A stretch of 8,560 bases of DNA. Source: an uncultured Saprospiraceae bacterium. Its GTDB lineage: Bacteria > Bacteroidota > Bacteroidia > Chitinophagales > Saprospiraceae. The stretch's first letter is position 1. The number at the start of each line of letters is the position of its first letter. The notes beneath the pieces were generated by a model, which was not told where the DNA came from, did no database searches, and worked only from the letters and a program-made list of their open reading frames with translations. The DNA lies in assembly GCA_938002705.1 (NCBI GenBank), contig CALLAG010000021.1, forward strand, positions 1 to 8,560, written 5' to 3'. Below, one piece after another: positions 6,178 through 8,560 of the stretch. Both the position numbers and the translations under genes were made by a program.

Positions 6178-6201
6178 GCTGTCGGCGGAGACGCCAACAG
6201 T
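6178..6201 (-). repeat. Inverted REP hairpin B5, right flank of the RAYT module
   Basis: A type B hairpin with loop GAGA rather than AGGA, and a final T giving a G.T closing pair. It is preceded by a diverged form of the CTTGGTT...AAGCTGTC segment found before the other B copies. It lies 72 bp upstream of the RAYT start. Confidence 0.9.
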
Positions 6202-6233
6202 AACCTCAATTATTAGTTCTCTTTCGTTGGTTC

Positions 6234-6255
6234 TCGGTGGCGTCCCCGCCGCCAA
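6234..6255 (+). repeat. REP hairpin A6
   Basis: A type A hairpin in which the second base is C (TCGG instead of TTGG), giving an additional C-A mismatch near the stem base. The core is unchanged. An 83-bp long-type spacer to B6 follows. Confidence 0.9.
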
Positions 6256-6338
6256 ATGTTAGTATTACTAAATGGGTAGCCATAATTTTATTTAATGTCT
6301 AATATAAAAATAATATTTGCTTGGTTGGACTTAATTAA

Positions 6339-6362
6339 GCTGTCGGCGAGGACGCCAACAGC
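6339..6362 (-). repeat. Inverted REP hairpin B6
   Basis: A canonical type B hairpin, identical to B3 over its 24 bp, although it lies on the other side of the transposase gene. Confidence 0.92.
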
Positions 6363-6398
6363 AACATCTGCTCTGAGTGAGAGGTAATAACTTGGTTC

Positions 6399-6420
6399 TT
6401 GGTGGCGTCCCCGGCGTCAG
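6399..6420 (+). repeat. Terminal REP hairpin A7 (right arm lost)
   Basis: The left arm and loop are canonical (TTGGTGGCGTCCCCG), but the right arm reads GCGTCAG instead of CCGCCAA. Array homology stops at about 6413. This is either the ragged end of the array or the scar of a rearrangement within the hairpin. Confidence 0.75.
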
Positions 6421-6515
6421 TCCAGGTTCTTAGTAGTAACTGTGCCATATAGCTTAAGCGAACAAATGCAGCCATCAGCTTATTATATATCTTTATACCA
6501 AAATAGAATAGTATT
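6421..6515 (+). promoter_or_regulatory. Leader of the MoxR-VWA operon with candidate -7 box
   Basis: This 95-bp AT-rich leader lies between the array and the MoxR ATG. TATCTTTA at 6488-6495 is one base from the Bacteroidota TANNTTTG -7 consensus and 20 bp before the ATG. The same octamer is found before the DUF1648 gene. I could not find a -33 TTG at the expected spacing or a Shine-Dalgarno sequence, so the promoter is tentative. Confidence 0.3.
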
Positions 6516-7430
6516 ATGGCAGAAAAATCAATGTGGAAAGGATCTGAGAGATATTTATGTGATAGGGATTTGGCGCAAGCATTCCATATGTCTCGGGTAT
6601 TAGGGATGCCGCTACTTATAGAAGGTGAGCCAGGGACGGGTAAGACAGAGTTGCCGATACAGTATTCTAAGGATATGGGGCTGGATATGTATGTCTATCC
6701 AGTCGGCTCTAAGAGTAATGTAGAGCAGTTTGTAGCACGATTTGATCATGTGAAATATCTGCGTGATTCTCAGATAGAAATCTTGAATGCACAGCGTGAT
6801 GAGAAAGGACTTGCGACCAAGCTATCTACAGGAGATCGTGATCCGGAGAACTTATCAGATTATGTAGTGAGAGGTCCAGCGGTGCAGGCGTTCCAATCTC
6901 CTAATTCTGTATTATTGATAGATGAGATAGATAAGGCACCAAGGGAATTTCCCAATGACTTGCTCTATGCACTGAGTCACAGAAAATTTATCCTACCAGA
7001 ATCTGGCGAAGTCATAGAAGTAAGTGAAGAGAATATGCCAGCTATTATTATCACATCTAATCGGGAGCAAGAATTACCGACCGCATTTAAGGGTAGGTGT
7101 ATATATCATTACATCCACTTTCCAGAGGTCCATACGATGAGAGAGATCGTCGCTAAGCACTATCCAGTATTAGATAATAAAGTTGTTGATGTCGCCTTAG
7201 ATGTCTTCTATCATCTCAGAAATATAGGTCTGGAACGAGCACCTACGACCAGAGAATTACTCAATTGGCTCAAGTATATGAAGTCATCATCCAGTACAGA
7301 AGCGATAGCTAAGATCGAAAAGCTCGAAGGGATAGGAGCACTGATCAAAACACAAACTGACTTAGAAAAAATACAGAAGCATATCCTACGAGACTCTGAT
7401 GATTATAATCGAAGATCTACACCTAATTAG
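6516..7430 (+). CDS. MoxR-family AAA+ ATPase
   Basis: This is a 304-residue AAA+ ATPase with a full set of motifs: Walker A GEPGTGKT (37-44), Walker B VLLIDEIDKA (132-141), sensor 1 TSN (180-182), a probable arginine finger R194 in AFKGRC, and sensor 2 in RAPTTRELL (241-249). The length and the small lid domain fit the MoxR branch, which works as a hexameric chaperone that remodels or inserts cofactors into client proteins together with a VWA-domain partner. Such a partner gene starts 5 bp after this stop codon, so the two are almost certainly translated from one transcript. CoxD/CoxE-type pairs mature molybdenum enzymes in other bacteria, but no such client is present in the window. The ATG is followed by MAEKSMWKGSERY, with no upstream in-frame alternative that looks better. 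Confidence 0.93.
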   Translation: MAEKSMWKGSERYLCDRDLAQAFHMSRVLGMPLLIEGEPGTGKTELPIQYSKDMGLDMYVYPVGSKSNVEQFVARFDHVKYLRDSQIEILNAQRDEKGLATKLSTGDRDPENLSDYVVRGPAVQAFQSPNSVLLIDEIDKAPREFPNDLLYALSHRKFILPESGEVIEVSEENMPAIIITSNREQELPTAFKGRCIYHYIHFPEVHTMREIVAKHYPVLDNKVVDVALDVFYHLRNIGLERAPTTRELLNWLKYMKSSSSTEAIAKIEKLEGIGALIKTQTDLEKIQKHILRDSDDYNRRSTPN

Positions 7431-7435
7431 TAGCT

Positions 7436-8560
7436 ATGTTTGAATCACTACCAGAGCGCTTCCGATCTTATGAACTTAAGGCAGATGTACGTACACTTCT
7501 GACACTAAGGAAGTCTATGGATTTAGGCTTAGTCAAGACCTTAGGAGATATGTATAATGTCCTCAAATGCATTGTCGTCAAAGACCCTGAAGATATGGGG
7601 CCATATACAAGAGCTTACTATGATTACTTTCTTAATATAGATATAGAAAACGGAGAGTCACTTAATGATGCGATACTGCGTTCTGATACATTTAGGAAAT
7701 GGAGAGAAGACTTCATTAAGAAACAAGATAAGCCAGAAGATTGGTCCGAAGATGATCTTGTCAATCAGTTCTTAGATACAGTCCATATGACAACCTTTGA
7801 TATTAAGGAAATCATATCAGGTCGAGATATTTTCGATAATGATAATCCGGACTTAGAAGATCAAGATGCTGATATGTCAGAAGGAGATGCTGCCCGACGT
7901 CACTTAGAGAAGATGGCAGACTACTCCGATATGTCACTGGAAGAACTGCTGGAACGGATGGAGAAGATCGCAGAACAACAAAAGACGAAGCACTCAGGTG
8001 GCAGTCACTGGATCGGGACAGGCGGTATATCGCCATATGGACATGGCGGTGCAGCAAGAGACGGCATCAGAGTAGGAGGGACAGGAGGCGGTAAGATGGC
8101 CCGCATGGTTATGAATGATAGAAAGTACTTCCCAGTAGATATGGACTCTATCATCAATGATAATAATGTAGATGCAGCATTAGCATCACTCAAAGGCATC
8201 ACTGAAGAGAGTGCTCAAGAGCATCTCGATGTAGATGAGACGATTAAGTCAGGACTGAAGCGTGGAGGATTATTCCTCCCCGAACTCAGAAGTACACAGG
8301 AGCAAAAACTGCAAGTCATCTTACTGATAGATAATGGCGGTTACTCTATGGATCCATATATAACAACGATCAGAGAGCTCTTCAAGAAAATGAAGACACT
8401 GTTTGCCCATGATCTGGAAACCTATTATTTCCATAATACCATCTACGACAGCGTATACACAGATACCCGTAGAACGAAACCCTTATCAGTAGAACGACTC
8501 GTACAGAAAGATCCCAACTATAGAATCTTCATCATAGGTGATGCCTCAATGGCACCATAC
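7436..8560 (+). CDS. CoxE-like VWA-domain protein (3' end outside the window)
   Basis: The frame is open for 375 codons from the ATG at 7436 to the window edge, with no stop. Residues 1-130 are helical and charged, and 131-180 are very acidic. A glycine-rich linker lies at 188-220 (HWIGTGGISPYGHGG...). The von Willebrand A domain begins at about 290 with VILLIDNGGYSMDPY (294-308). It holds the metal-site segment as D299-N-G-G-Y-S304 rather than the textbook DxSxS, which I recall as usual in this CoxE-like group. A second metal-site aspartate is probable at D369 (IIGDASMAPY). The last residues visible are inside the VWA fold, so only a modest C-terminal part is missing. The protein is probably the substrate adaptor of the MoxR ATPase encoded 5 bp upstream. 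No signal peptide or membrane segment is seen, so it is likely cytoplasmic. Confidence 0.9.
   Translation, partial: MFESLPERFRSYELKADVRTLLTLRKSMDLGLVKTLGDMYNVLKCIVVKDPEDMGPYTRAYYDYFLNIDIENGESLNDAILRSDTFRKWREDFIKKQDKPEDWSEDDLVNQFLDTVHMTTFDIKEIISGRDIFDNDNPDLEDQDADMSEGDAARRHLEKMADYSDMSLEELLERMEKIAEQQKTKHSGGSHWIGTGGISPYGHGGAARDGIRVGGTGGGKMARMVMNDRKYFPVDMDSIINDNNVDAALASLKGITEESAQEHLDVDETIKSGLKRGGLFLPELRSTQEQKLQVILLIDNGGYSMDPYITTIRELFKKMKTLFAHDLETYYFHNTIYDSVYTDTRRTKPLSVERLVQKDPNYRIFIIGDASMAPY

Larger units (their letters stand above)
6178..6420. repeat. Right block of REP/iREP hairpin array B-A-B-A
   Basis: The array resumes upstream of the RAYT gene with B5-A6-B6-A7. A6-B6-A7 is a long-type subunit (165 bp from A6 to A7, 83-bp A-to-B spacer, 36-bp B-to-A linker). 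The B5-to-A6 linker is 32 bp and clearly diverged, keeping only fragments such as TTGGTTCT. It may be the oldest pair, tied to the RAYT gene. The block ends inside A7, where the right stem arm is lost. Confidence 0.92.

Noticed and set aside
4885..6420. CRISPR array
   Set aside because: The repeated units are short imperfect palindromes of two inverted types, the stretches between them are homologous to each other rather than unique, and no cas gene is present.
7812..8202. Two open frames on the minus strand (7812-8057, 8005-8202)
   Set aside because: They are antisense to the VWA-protein gene and reflect its codon composition; the products look random.

Overview
The window reads as bacterial chromosome, most likely from Bacteroidota (perhaps a Saprospiraceae-like lineage; inference only). 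The reasons are AT-rich genes with almost no Shine-Dalgarno sequences, a lipoprotein with a Bacteroidota-style short signal peptide, AT-rich leaders carrying TANNTTTR-like boxes, and several family members that I associate with that phylum. No rRNA, tRNA, CRISPR array or phage gene was recognised.

Layout. (1) 241-4850, minus strand: four genes in the same direction with gaps of 48, 30 and 71 bp. In transcription order they are a DUF1648 membrane protein, an arylsulfotransferase (ASST)-family lipoprotein, an enolase-superfamily enzyme of the muconate-lactonizing/dipeptide-epimerase type, and a conserved protein with a possible GNAT-like C-terminal half. They may be co-transcribed, although a promoter-like box precedes the last gene. 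(2) 4885-6420: a dense family of GC-rich hairpins in an AT-rich background. Two hairpin types alternate: A, with core GGCGTCCCCGCC, and B, whose reverse complement has core GGCGTCCTCGCC. They form A-B-A-B-A-B-A-B-A, then a REP-associated tyrosine transposase (RAYT) gene on the minus strand, then B-A-B-A. The left block is a 306-bp unit repeated twice, each made of a 166-bp and a 140-bp subunit. This is a REP/iREP (BIME- or REPIN-like) array with its probable transposase inside one A-B spacer. (3) 6516-8560, plus strand: a MoxR-type AAA+ ATPase gene followed after 5 bp by a CoxE-like von Willebrand A protein gene that runs off the end of the window.

How the parts may work together. The RAYT probably recognises the hairpins and has spread or maintained them. 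The MoxR and VWA proteins are a classic chaperone pair whose client is not in the window. The ASST-enolase-GNAT-like cluster could be a small modification pathway, but its substrate cannot be read from the sequence. The most unusual content is the hairpin array, because of its regular architecture, its conserved strand-specific T.G mismatch and its compensatory stem differences.
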